Positions 45,187 through 55,714 of a stretch of DNA of 64,000 nucleotides are shown here, piece after piece (position 1 is the first letter of the stretch; each line of letters starts with the position of its first letter). Under the pieces are notes generated by a model, which saw nothing but the letters and a program-made list of their open reading frames with translations, ran no database searches and was not told the origin of the DNA. The stretch is from Chrysaora quinquecirrha (taxonomy: Eukaryota > Cnidaria > Scyphozoa > Semaeostomeae > Pelagiidae): the NCBI GenBank assembly GCA_014526335.1, contig JACTAT010000142.1, positions 1 through 64,000 on the forward strand, written 5' to 3'. Both the position numbers and the translations under genes were made by a program.

Positions 45187-46470
45187 GTTGGTGAGAGTGG
45201 GGCTCGTTGTCACAGGGGTAAGCTGTCACAGCCCAGTTTTAAAAATAAAGCCAATATTGTTCCACTTGTGGCTCCCACTAATCAAAGCCCCCATTCCAAC
45301 TTTTCGAATATTTTTGGCAATTATTGCCTGGCTGCAGTCAATGATCGAAATTTTTGCTGATGTCTCTGATGGACATCGAAGACGATTTCAGATATATGAT
45401 AAAGTGGGTTAGTAGTGCCTTTATACTGCTATGTAGGGTTACATGATTTAAGTTTGTATACAGTCTTTTTTTATAAGAATATTGTTTATAAGAATATTCA
45501 GACTTTGAATCATCCTATTTTTAAGAATATTGTAAGAATATTGCTCAGCCTCAGCCCCCATATTTCTGTCTCATTTTTCAGCAGATGCCTCTTTTGCAAT
45601 GTTAGAACGAAACTTCATGATTGTTAACAACATTCTTTTTGTTATAATAGTTAAATATTTCTTTCGCTCGACCTTATGAGATGATTTTTCTTTTAACTAT
45701 GTTCCCCTAAAACCATATCAGATTTGAAAAATATAGAAATATACTTAAAGAATATATTCAGGCTCAAATCGAACATTTCTTAAGAATATTGAGGCAGGAC
45801 AAAATTTATAGCATTCTTTTAAAGAAAAAAGAGTGTAAGACAGTATCTATACTTGCAATAGAAAGGATTAAATTCAGCGTTTTGTTGAATGCTTTACAAA
45901 CTTTTATTTGTCACCCTTCATTTTGAGCATGGGGTTTCTTCTCACAGCCCTATGGCAGCATATAGTGTCGTTATATTGAAACATCTTCCATAAGAGAAGG
46001 GAGCCCCTGTACTTTAGGTAGCAAGTGCATTTTTGAAAATATATTACAAGACAAAAATTCTAAAAACTGGTCAGCCTAGCCAAAAAACAAACATTATTCG
46101 ATGTTGAAATGAACATAATTTCTAAATGATTTGTTGACCTTAGGTTCGAAAGTTTTCGTGCTTTACCTTTTCAATCGTTGGTTTCAACTCTGTTTTTCTT
46201 GTTCACAAGTTACCCCACCAGCTGTGACAACAAGCCCCACGCGTGGGGCAAATTGTAACACACGACTACCTGTGACAAAGATCGTAATTGGTAGAAATAG
46301 GTTTGTGATATAGATTGTTGGCAATCGATTCAAATGCTTTTCAGATAGTTTGATGAAAAGCCTGTAAATTAGCGATCTAGACTTCTTTGCAATCAAGGCG
46401 TATCTGGGACCAGGACCACGAAAGCTAATTTTTGTGACAGCAAGCCCCACCCTCCCCTACCCCTGTATGA
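45187..46470. mobile_element. Inverted-repeat element with GTGGGGCT(T/C)G ends
   Basis: The left end GAGTGGGGCTCGTTGTCACA and GGGGTAAGCTGTCACAGCCC face GTGACAGCAAGCCCCACCC and CTACCCCTGT at the right. Subterminal AAGCCCCACGCGTGGGGCAA (about 46230) is itself palindromic. No transposase in 1.28 kb. A second element with T-run/TATAAGAATATT ends (about 45455-45842) is nested inside. Confidence 0.6.
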
Positions 46471-46619
46471 TGGAGCAGATTGCTAATGGTTTTTCCTTGG
46501 TTAACGGCTATGTTACACAGGGCATTTTTTTACATACTTTTTGACAACTAGAAGTGTTTTTCAAAGTGACAATGGCTGTCTTTAATTGTAAAGACATTGG
46601 CATTATTGGAAAAGATAAT

Positions 46620-46776
46620 AATTTCACCAGCCGCCCCATTCTCAAATGCCAGACGCGTTTCGCTCTTTATTGGAGCTCATCAGTGACATGTGTGAGGATC
46701 GAACCGGGGTTTATTGCGTGAGAAGCACAAGTGCTAATCACACGACCACCGGAGCTGGGCCGACTGGTGAGTAACT
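46620..46776 (-). mobile_element. tRNA-derived SINE-like unit with hammerhead ribozyme, minus copy
   Basis: The exact counterpart of 46823-46980 in inverted orientation, about 90% identical over 157 bp. On the minus strand it reads A-box-like GGTGGTCGTGTGATTAGCAC, B box GGTTCGATCCT, then the hammerhead (46646-46689). The two copies face each other across about 46 bp. Confidence 0.75.
46646..46689 (-). ncRNA. Hammerhead ribozyme, type I-like with minimal stem III
   Basis: On the minus strand: ATGTCA (stem I 5' side), CTGATGA core, stem II GCTC...GAGC with a 7-base loop, GAAA, CGC, cleavage triplet GTC, then TGGCAT pairing back with ATGTCA (one G.T wobble). All catalytic-core bases are present. 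Stem III is almost absent (C-GC-G), as in hammerheads of animal retroelements thought to act as dimers. Confidence 0.8.
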
Positions 46777-46822
46777 ACGGGCGTTTTAAACTCGTATCTT
46801 GCATGTAAGGTTGGTACCACGC

Positions 46823-46980
46823 AGTTACTCACTAGTCAGCCCAGCTCCGGTGGTCTTGTGATTAGCACTTGTGCTTCTCATCCAATAAACCCCGGTTCGA
46901 TTCTCACACATGTCACTGATGAGCTCCAATTAGAGCGAAACGCGTCTGGCATTTGAGAAATGGGGCGGCTGGTGAAATTG
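46823..46980 (+). mobile_element. tRNA-derived SINE-like unit with hammerhead ribozyme, plus copy
   Basis: A tRNA-like head, CTCCGGTGGTCTTGTGATTA (A-box region at about 46851-46866) and B box GGTTCGATTCT (46894-46904), is followed within five bases by a hammerhead (46910-46952). The tail TTTGAGAAATGGGGCGGCTG is shared with the minus copy. Pol III-type promoter plus hammerhead is the plan of the Schistosoma Sm-alpha retroposon. I see no amino-acid tRNA that would fold normally. Confidence 0.75.
46910..46952 (+). ncRNA. Hammerhead ribozyme, type I-like with minimal stem III
   Basis: ATGTCA (46910-46915), CTGATGA (46916-46922), stem II GCTC/GAGC with loop CAATTA (46923-46936), GAAA (46937-46940), CGC, GTC cleavage triplet ending at 46946, TGGCAT (46947-46952) closing stem I. 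The core is intact, so self-cleavage after C46946 is predicted. Confidence 0.82.
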
Positions 46981-47859
46981 TTCATATAGGCCGATTACGA
47001 ATTTGTGCTCATGCGATATGAGCCTAACTGCATGCGTTTCGGTACCTTAGGCCAGTTACCAATCTACATGGAAAAGATAATGCTTTGTGCGAGCTTCATG
47101 CAAAGAAAAAATTACGATTTCGTGTTGAATTCGTCCTTTGCCGTTTCTTGCCTGTGGCAACTGTGACAATCTTCAAAATAATGAATTTACCGCAGCGTAG
47201 ACCCGTCCGTCGGTTATTACTCTTCTGGGCACTTTTTGCAAATTTTCCCCAGTAGTGAAAATTTCTTAAAAAATGCCCTGATATTACAAGATGGTTCAGT
47301 CTGACATTGCCAAATTGAGAAAACGAGATGTGACCTTGCGACTACGAGTCTAACCATAGGTCTAACACTGTCTACTTAACGGCTAGTTAGGTATTATCCT
47401 TAATTCGTTCCAATTAGCAGTTTCCCTCCGAATAATTTTAAAATGAAATTCTCCTACGGTTGCAATAAAAACACTGCCAATCCTTTCAGAAAGCTTCACG
47501 TTATCTGCAATTAGCTTAAAACTATTTTTTCGGAAAGTGCGGACTTAGCCCATTTCTGGTTGTGGTCGATTCAATTATGGGCAAAATCTATTTTTGTCGT
47601 CGGATATAGTTTGCAACGCTTTCTGTAATCTGGGGCAAAAATTTTGTCTTACGTTGCGCTAATTTTCAGAAATCCTGCTAAATCTTGTGAGTTGCCATGC
47701 ACTTTTTCATTGCGGTCAAGCATTATGGTTTTAGCTTTATTCGTACTAGTGAGAAAAACAAAAAAATGTTGCTTTGAAGAGCAGAAGTTCTGCATTGCTT
47801 ATGTTAGAGTAAAAAAAGACCGTAGCTATCTAACCATACATCTGTAAGTATGGAGTTGT
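46981..47859. other. Gene-free stretch
   Basis: No exon, RNA or element ends that I can support. Confidence 0.4.
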
Positions 47860-49175
47860 GAGGAAAAGGCGTAGTATCGAAAGGAAGTATAGGTTGTGAT
47901 ACAAGAGCATGTTATAGTATATCGTATTGTAATAAAGTGTTACAGATTGTGATAAAAGTATATGATAGCTTAGTATTGTACAGTGGCTAGGGCACAGTAC
48001 GTAGTACACCATACACAGTACTGCAGTATGATAAAACCAGCCCATAGAATACCGGTAATGTAGCATAGTGCATTGCTATGTAATGTAGTGTAAAGTTATG
48101 TATTGTAGTGTATTGTAGAATAGTGAAGTGCAGTACAGTGAACTGTAGCATAGTATACTGTAGTATAGCGTATTGTAATGTAATGTTGTGTAGTATAGTG
48201 TACTGTTATTAATTGTAATGCATGTATTGTAGTGTAGTGAAATGCAATGTAGTAAAGTATAATAAAGTATAGCATAGTGTAGCGTAGTGTAATGTAATGC
48301 ATTGCAGTATTATGAAGTGTAGTGTTGTGTTGTGTAATGTAGTTTATTCTCGTATAAGTCTAGTGTATAGTGTACTGTCTAGTGTGTAGTGTAGCGTTGT
48401 GTAGTATAGTATAGTATATTGTAGTGTAGTTTAGTGTAGTGTAGAGCAGTGTAGTGTAGTGTAGTGTAGTGTAGTGTTGTGCAGTGTAGTGTGGTGTAGT
48501 GTAGTGCAGTGTAGTGTTCTGCTGTGTAGTGGGTGCTGTGCAGTGTAGTGTAGTGTAGTGTAGTGTAGTGTAGTGTAGTGTAGTGTAGTGTAGTGTAGTG
48601 CAGTGTAGTGTAGTGTAGTGTAGTGTAGTGTAGTGTAGTGTAGTGTAGTGTAGTAGTGTAGTGTAGTGTAGTGTAGTGTAGTGTAGTGAAGTGTAGTGTA
48701 GTGTAGTTTCGTGAAGTGTAGTCTAGTGTTGTGTAGTGTAGTTTATTCTCGTATAATGAAAGTGTAGTGTATAGTGTACTGTATTTTATTGTAGTGTTGT
48801 GTAGTATAGTATAGTATATTGTAGTGTAGTTTAATGTAGTGTAACGCAGTGTAGTGTAGTGTAGTGTTGTGCAGTGTAGTGTGGTGTAGTGTAGAGCAGT
48901 GTAGTGTAGTGTAGTGTAGTATAGTACAGTGTAATGTAGTGTCGTGTCGTCTAGTGTAGAGCAGTGTAGGGTAGTGTTGTGTATTCCAGTGTAGTGCAGT
49001 GTAGTTGAGTGTAGTGTAGTGTAGTGTAGTGTAGTGTAGTGTAGTGTAGTGTAGTGTAGTGTAGTGTAGTGCAGTGTAGAATAAAGTAGTGTAGTGTTGT
49101 GTAGTGTAGTATCATGTAGTAGTTGTGTTAAAGTATAACATAGTTTAGCAAAGCAAAGCATTACGTAGCATAGTA
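47860..49175. repeat. TGTAG pentanucleotide satellite
   Basis: Core at about 48420-49080 is (TGTAG)n, read also as GTAGT, with scattered substitutions. Flanks decay to GTATAGTGTA-like degenerate units. A segment of about 370 bp (around 48360-48720) recurs in diverged form at about 48725-49090, sharing GTTTATTCTCGTATAA near 48345 and 48740, so the array was also amplified in larger blocks. The period is not a multiple of three, so the minus strand is stop-free over 260 codons (HYTTL repeated); this is not a gene. Confidence 0.85.
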
Positions 49176-49854
49176 TAGCAAAGAAAAGTTAAATAGAGCA
49201 TTGCCAATTAAATCATAACCCAGCACAATTTCATTGAAAAAACTAGAACTGTTCCTTGCGACATAAAAACCTGCAACATTAAACCTAGCATTTGTATTAT
49301 AGATATACGCTCTTTCAACGTCACTTTATCTGACCTCCACACCCAGCTGACGTCACAGTTGCGGTTTTGAATTTGTGTTTCTTCTATGAAAGTATTTCTT
49401 TATCGCAGCCATGACGATATGGCTTTCCACCTCGCTAACGTCAAAGTTCTTAAAACTTAACAAACGGTTTTATGTTTCAGCTTGCATGGGACTATTTTTA
49501 GATACCGAAATCGCTAAAGCCATTACCACAACTTCGATAGCATCATATATCTTTCGTCATCGTCGATGAATTGAAGCGCTATCCGCAGCAAATCGCCAAT
49601 GGCTTGCGGCCTGAGACCATAGCTTATCGATATGCCATAACTCCATATTTTTCTGATTAAGATTATGAATATTCTTGCATTTCATTTGTCTTCGAGCGCC
49701 GAGTGCACTATATTTAGTCCCAAAATGCGGATATTCAAAAAACTCTGTATGATCCTATTAGTTTACGGAACGCCAAAAATCACAAGGATTCCGTGGAATT
49801 CGAAAAGACCCCTGAAAATCCCTGAAAATCTTCAAGACATCTTAAGCCGTGCAT
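49176..49854. other. Gene-free stretch
   Basis: Ordinary unique-looking sequence. An acceptor-like TTATGTTTCAG near 49482 leads only to frames that stop within a few codons. Confidence 0.35.
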
Positions 49855-50331
49855 CTTAAGCCGTGGTCGAACGATCGAAAATTGTTTTTAAAACTGAAAT
49901 CCGTATGCCAAGCTATATGTTTGACCGATTGGCAACGTTGCTTGCTAGTCAAACATATTTTGCTTTTATCAAGGAAAAAAGTTTTGAAACTATTCAAAAA
50001 AAATTGCACAACAGATTTTGCTCATTCTTGCTTTTCGAGAAATGTTTTGTAACGTGTACAAACGGTCAATAGAGGTTTCCGCAAAAGATGGCCTCCGTTT
50101 CTGTCAACCCCTTGTTTTCATAAGGTTTTGCGAAGGGAATTCTGGGAATAATTTCCTTAGCTACGAATTCAACGTCTGCAGCTATGTAAAATGCGTAACT
50201 AAGGAAATTATTCCCAGAATTCGAAAATCCTTAATGAAAACAATAGGCTAAAACGGCGGCCAGCTTTTTGCATTGTTTGAGAAATCAAATCTCAAATGTT
50301 TGAAAAGCAATGTGTGATCTTGGCCAGAGCC
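49855..50331. mobile_element. MITE family A copy with a nested hairpin element
   Basis: Ends TTAAGCCGTGGTCGAACGAT and TGTGATCTTGGCCAGAGCCT. Interrupted at about 50085-50265 by a second element whose arms AGGGAATTCTGGGAATAATT and AATTATTCCCAGAATTCG are inverse, with CCTTGTTTTCAT / ATGAAAACAATAGG outside them. Confidence 0.65.
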
Positions 50332-50387
50332 TAAGTGTCCTATTCTTATCACAAGCATATATGTAAAGTTGGTTGACTTGTATAAGG

Positions 50388-50645
50388 TCCTTGCGAAACG
50401 ATCAAACATTGTTTCTCAAACATTTGAAATTCGCATTGTAACTTAATGTTTGACCGTCACAAAAAATTACTAGTCAAACATTTTGTCTTGCATCAAGCAG
50501 AAAAGGTTTTGATTTGCTCAAACTCATTGCCCATTCTGCTTGTCAGATAATGTTTTGTGATGTGGCCAAACGGTCAAACATTGTTTGATAAGCAAATTGC
50601 AAATGTTTAACATGCAGTTTTTAATTGTTCTGCCAGAGCCTAGCA
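50388..50645. mobile_element. MITE family A copy
   Basis: Starts AAGGTCCTTGCGAAACGATC and ends TTTTAATTGTTCTGCCAGAG; internal GTGATGTGGCCAAACGGTC. Non-coding. Confidence 0.65.
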
Positions 50646-50763
50646 CACTACCATCAAGCCACCTTTTCTCATATCAGATACCATGTCTATACTTCATGAC
50701 TATTTGCATGCTTTTTACAAATCTGTTTTGGTTGTTATGATACTAACAAATGCCACCAACCAT

Positions 50764-51161
50764 ACACGCAGTTTTTTTTATAAGCAATTTCGCTCGGATC
50801 TAGTTCAAAAAGTTGCTTATTTTTTAACCTTTTATGGCCATCTTTTAGTAGCAAAAGTTGCTTAGTAGTTGCTTTATTTTAGGTGTATATTTTGCCCTAA
50901 GAATAGTATAGAGGCTAGAAAACAGCAAAATTTGGAGTTATCCTATAGCTCTTTATGCAATATAACGCTAGAACACCTAGTATACAGCAAAGTAACACTA
51001 TAAATAACATCAGTCAAGAAGTACTATGTAATTGTTACCATATAGAGACTGCATTGAAAGTTAAGATGTTGCTTAGGTTTTTGCTACTACAGGTTGCTTA
51101 AAGTTTAAGGCCTTCTACATCTTGGTTGCTTATAAGCGGTTGCTTATAAAAAAACTGCGTG
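50764..51161. mobile_element. MITE with ACGCAGTTTTTTTTATAAGC ends
   Basis: The left end ACACGCAGTTTTTTTTATAA and the right end GCTTATAAAAAAACTGCGTG are inverse. Subterminal AGTTGCTTA/TAAGCAAC words repeat. Same design as 670-1052. Confidence 0.6.
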
Positions 51162-51263
51162 CATAGCATCGAATAAAACTGTTATTATTCTCAGTAAACT
51201 CTGTTTGAAGACGTTTTCGTAAATATAGATTGCTTTCTACAGATGATAATCTTTCTATTTTAG

Positions 51264-51363
51264 GCTCGTAGAATCAGATAAAGCTTCGATCATATGGCAA
51301 AAAGATATACTTGTTGTCAAAATATGGAATTCTCTTTCAACAATAAAATGGCCTTTGCAAATG
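51264..51363 (+). CDS. Orphan exon of an unidentified gene
   Basis: Bounded by TTCTATTTTAG and GGTATGTAAC. The open frame reads LVESDKASIIWQKDILVVKI and continues WNSLSTIKWPLQM, leaving phase 0. A following acceptor (TTTTTCTTACAG, exon from 51765) would add SQIILLVAEIAYPN and a stop. No family recognised. The composition is convincing, but upstream exons are not found. Confidence 0.35.
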
Positions 51364-51430
51364 GTATGTAACTTTTTGTTCTGTTATTTATCGGGTAACG
51401 AATGTAAGTGTCTGAGACAGAAGAATTAAA

Positions 51431-51558
51431 CGTTGTTTTGGTCTGGCAAGACGATCAAACTTTGTTTGTCAAACATCTGAAAATTGTTTATCAAGCAAAA
51501 TGTTTTACCTTTTGGCCGTGTCGCAAAACATTGCTTGTCAAATATTTCTTTCTCTATT

Positions 51559-51589
<31 letters not shown>

Positions 51590-51737
51590 CTGATGTTTTT
51601 TATATATTTGAAAAACATCCTGCAACAAATTCAGATTGTTTCTGCTTGTCAAGCAGTGGCCAAATGGTCAAACAATCAATCTCAAACAATCTGAAATGTT
51701 TGACCAACAATGTTTGATGGTTTGTCCAGGACCTTAT
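51431..51737. mobile_element. MITE family A copy with a TTTC microsatellite
   Basis: Starts TTTTGGTCTGGCAAGACGAT and ends TTTGATGGTTTGTCCAGGAC. Contains (TTTC)n at about 51545-51591. Non-coding. Confidence 0.6.
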
Positions 51738-51764
51738 ATCAACGTGTTGATTTTTCTTACAGAG

Positions 51765-51809
51765 TCAAATAATATTGTTGGTTGCGGAAATTGCATATCC
51801 AAATTGATA
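51765..51809 (+). CDS. Possible terminal exon of the same unidentified gene
   Basis: After a good acceptor, a phase-0 frame gives SQIILLVAEIAYPN and TGA. It fits the phase-0 donor of the exon at 51264-51363. Too short to prove. Confidence 0.25.
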
Positions 51810-52327
51810 TAAGTATTTGAAGAGGAATGACTTGTTGTAAGTCGTATTAAAGATAACAGGTCATATTTTCTCTTCGAAGTGTTTAAGCCAAACAGTGAAT
51901 TTTCTTTCATTTGTATGCTTTATTGCTTAGGCCACACCATATCCTTCAAAACAAAAGCGACCTTTTCCCAAAAGACGTATGTAAGAGAGGAACACTGAAA
52001 TTTATTAAAGTAAGAGGTTGACATGTTAACTCTTGTGAAAATTTCGTCAGTAAAGGATGGTGTTTTGCCGTTATTAGTTTCGAAAACCATCATTTTAGTC
52101 TCTGATTTAAATAAGATCCCATACAGTGAGATATAAGGTTGGGAAAGCTATGCTGCTCCAAAGGCATACATAGTATTATAAGTATTATAAGAAGTACAAA
52201 ATAAGACTTTTAAACATGAAATTATCAGGGAGAATATATAGTCCCATAGGACTACTTTTTAACTATGTAATAACTAATAGCTAAACCCTTTTAACTAAAA
52301 ACAGCACATGTAACTTTGTGTCTAATC

Positions 52328-52607
52328 TAAGGCCCTGGCCAAACGATTAAACATTGCTTGTCAATCATTTGAAATTTTCTTTTCAATGCTTGAACGTTTG
52401 GCCAAGTCGCAAAAAATTACTTGACAAGCAAACAAGCAAATTTTGTTGCGCAATGTTTTTGAAAAATGAAAAACATTTTTTGCTTGACGCCAGCAATGAT
52501 GTTTGACGAGCAATGTTTTGCGACGTGACCAAACAGTAAACATTTTGTTTGATTATCAAATTTCAAATATTTGACAAACAATGTTTGATCGTTTGGCCAG
52601 GACCTAA
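52328..52607. mobile_element. MITE family A copy, well preserved
   Basis: Starts TAAGGCCCTGGCCAAACGAT and ends GATCGTTTGGCCAGGACCTA; internal AACGTTTGGCCAAGTCGC and GCGACGTGACCAAACAG. Confidence 0.75.
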
Positions 52608-52839
52608 CGCTAAACAGAAATCTCAGAAAATAGTCTGAAATTTATCCCCAAGGAGAGCCCATCACAAGCAAGAGCAAAAACCGAATTTGGAAAATTATAT
52701 CTAGCAAGCATTGGTTTGGTCATACATCACCCAGTCACTTTGCAAAATATCGATATCAATCATACCAATTTTATATTATTAACAATGAGTTTGACAAATA
52801 AATGAATAATATATATATAATATATGAAAACAAACCTAC

Positions 52840-52957
52840 CGTAGCCAAATATCTCTGTACTGTAACGAAAATCGTTTGTGTTCATCAAAACATCTATTAA
52901 CTTTCCTGATGTATTTTCACATCGCCAGCAGCCTTCCCGAGGCCCGTCCGAAAGCAT
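52840..52957 (-). CDS. Possible first exon of an unidentified minus-strand gene
   Basis: ATG followed by MLSDGPREGCWRCENTSGKL and IDVLMNTNDFRYSTEIFGYG, ending at a good donor (GGTAGGTTT). Composition is protein-like and the 5' flank is moderately CpG-rich. No downstream exon identified. Confidence 0.3.
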
Positions 52958-53618
52958 TCCTCATTATTATGACAAGTTTTCTGCGTTCATTACTTATTCA
53001 TTTATGAAAAGTCACAGCTAAAATAAGCTATTCTGTAGATGCTGACGGAACTCCGTTGTTTTCTGGCGCCCCGAAACGCGAATTTTTCGCTTGTATTTTC
53101 TCAGTTCTGCGAGGATTACTATACAATAGAATGTTAGCCTGAGATAGCTACTTGTGTGATTTGTGAAGAAATTACCATTCGAGTATTTTCAGAATTTAGT
53201 GCGGTTAGAAATACAGAATACTGTAGGCAAGGGCAACATGTCCTTTTGCTTGCATTTTTAATGATGCTGTAATCGCCGTCTTTGTTCGCCAGCTAAAACA
53301 CCTTAATTGTGGCCAAAAAACCGAAGTACGTGTGAATGAGATCTAGCGCTACCATCTGTCTCTCGCAGAATTTTTGGCTGTTTGTTGTTATTGCATTTTC
53401 TAAGAAGTCGATAATTCGCGTGTAAATACATTTATGGGTTATAATTTTATATCAAAACATTTCTTTTTAAAGGGATCATGCGTTTCAATCAAAGTCATTT
53501 TGATACTGTCGCTTTTCATATGAAACGGCTTTATGTTGGTTTTCATATTACAATGTTGCCAGCGCCAACTAAAGCCGTTTATACTTCAAAGACCTGTTCT
53601 TTGGTTTTCAGTTTTAAG

Positions 53619-54038
53619 TCTATTTCGACACAACCAGCATGCTCTATTGTTTAATTTACCTTCGGCCCCTGCTATGTAGTCCTATTAGCAGTTGGCTGTA
53701 ATGAAAAAGCGGGTGGTTGTGGTTGTAGTTTTGAGACAAACTCTACTGTTTTCTATAAGTAGTTTCAGCTGTTTTCTATAATTGTGTTGGTCCTAGAAAG
53801 GGTTCTGGAAGAATCTATTACTTCAACGTCTATTTCGACACAACCAGCATACTCTATTGTTTAATATACCTTTGGCCCATTGCTAAGTAGTCCTATTAGC
53901 TGTCGGCTGTAATGAAAAAGTGAATGGTGGTGGTTTAGTTTAGAAGAAATCCCAGCTGTTTTCGTAGTATATTGTGCCTAGGGCAGGTTCTTGCCAGAGG
54001 GTCAATGCCGTTATAACTAGGCAAGACACCGGGAGATT
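53619..54038. repeat. Two-copy tandem duplication, 210-bp unit
   Basis: TCTATTTCGACACAACCAGC at 53619 recurs at 53829. Both copies continue CTCTATTGTTTAAT, GTAGTCCTATTAGC and GGCTGTAATGAAAAAG, with about 80% identity fading to the right. No coding sense. Confidence 0.65.
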
Positions 54039-54444
54039 TCCTTGTGGCCCCCGTTTCAAAAGCGACTTAGTGGAACGGAATCACATCTAGTCGAAGTGTG
54101 ATCACGTCGAGGCGAAGGACTGGGATCGATCTGCTTAGATTAGCCCTCTGAGTGTCGTTAACAGATTTTCATCATGCATCTCAAAGCGGCACTTGATTTT
54201 TCAGGTTTTGGCGCCGTCAAATGGATCAGTGCTTGATCAGAAGTTCTCCTCATTGATGTGGCTCACAAATTGGTCTACTGTGAATGCAATTTCTGGAGCT
54301 TGAAAGATGAGAGATGCAATAAAGACATAAAGTTTAAGGTTTGTCTATTAATGTCTTTGTACCGTAGCTGGATTCTTCACACCGAAAAATTCTATTTCTA
54401 TCGACCCCCAGAGAGCGTATTTTTTGGAGGTTTGCATGGAGGAC

Positions 54445-54735
54445 TTAAGCCCCGGCCAAACAGCCAAAAGATGCAACATTTCAAATGCAGTATTTGTTTG
54501 CGTTATCAAAAAGGAACTGGGAACAAATTTGTTATGTTGTTTCTTTGGTAACCATGCTTTTGGCGCGGACCCAGAAAAACGATGCGACATCATGTTGGGC
54601 GGTGCAGCAATGTTGACCGTTTTCAAAATTCATGCAACAAATGTTGCACATTGCAACACGGGTGGCCAAACAACGCAACATCGGGTCGGCAACAAACGCT
54701 GTACCCAAGTGTTGCGTCTTTTGGCCGAAGCTTTA
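54445..54735. mobile_element. MITE family B copy
   Basis: Starts TAAGCCCCGGCCAAACAGCC and ends GTTGCGTCTTTTGGCCGAAG; internal GATGCGACATCATG, AATGTTGCACATTGCAACA and GGTGGCCAAACAACGC match 19924-20341. Confidence 0.65.
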
Positions 54736-55714
54736 TGAAAAGTGGTTTGTTAATGGCTGGAATGTATGTATCAGGTCCCATTGGAGCTTGTTTGTTCTGG
54801 AGGTATTTGAGGGAGGCTTATTAAAGTTCTACGCTTGCTAAAAATTGGAATTTTCTCTATGAAACCCCCTGCGAGGGGGCTTATTAGAAAATTAGACCAT
54901 CTAAAAACTGAAGTGTACTCTATCAACCCCCCTGGATCATTCCCTTACTCAAGATGTCCGCCATCTTTAGAAAAATGTCCGGCCAACCTAGACTTCTTTG
55001 GAAAGTCTATAGCTAGCTCGATAGAGAGAGAAGCTTGTTTCAAATCTTTGCTTGAAAAGGAGGGTCGTATTTGAGAAGGAGGCTTAGAGGGCTGCCTGGT
55101 GGTTAACGAGGATTATTGTTCAAGAAGGTAATACTGAAAAATTGACAAAACGATTCAGCAGAAAGCACTCCTCTTAGCTATGTATTGCACATTTTACTAT
55201 TACACATTTCACCATTACAGAGTTCACTACTATTAGACACAGCATCTATCTGTAGTTCATTGCACACTAATTTAAATCTTCTACCATTCTCTACGAAAGT
55301 CAGATCTTCTAAGCACACACTGCATTCTCTTCATAACCATTCTAATGGTAGGCTATAACGCGCTGAGTGCCCCATCAAACCAGGGCACAGTTTAAGGAAT
55401 TTTCAGTGGTGGGCCAAAATAAGAAAAGGGCCCTGATTTCTTTTGAATTTCAATTATAATTTGAAAAGCTTTTGTCCAAAACAATAGGACAGCAAGGGGG
55501 CCTGCTGGGCCAAATGGCCCACCAGTACATGTGTTAAAATATGCCTTGCATCAAACATACGCTCTCTTAATTCCAGAACATTGTCACAAAAACTATCTAC
55601 TTCTTCTTCTTCTAATAGGAGACAGTGCTTTACAACTGTACTGTTGAAATATAATGTTCTTTGTGTTGTACCAAACTTCAAAATTGTGAGCAATGGCGGA
55701 AACATGTTTGGACA

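Noticed and set aside
46851..46910. Functional tRNA gene
   Set aside because: The Pol III boxes are good but the cloverleaf does not close, and the segment is part of a repeated unit that continues into the hammerhead.
46620..46980. CRISPR-like or prokaryotic repeat
   Set aside because: Only two inverted copies without spacers, in a clearly animal sequence.
48379..49161. 260-codon minus-strand frame of HYTTL repeats
   Set aside because: It is the translation of the TGTAG pentamer satellite. Period five is open in every minus frame, with no start context or splice structure.
54258..55074. Overlapping plus-strand frames near 54.3-55.1 kb
   Set aside because: They largely translate the family B MITE in several frames. 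The remainder has no domain or splice support.
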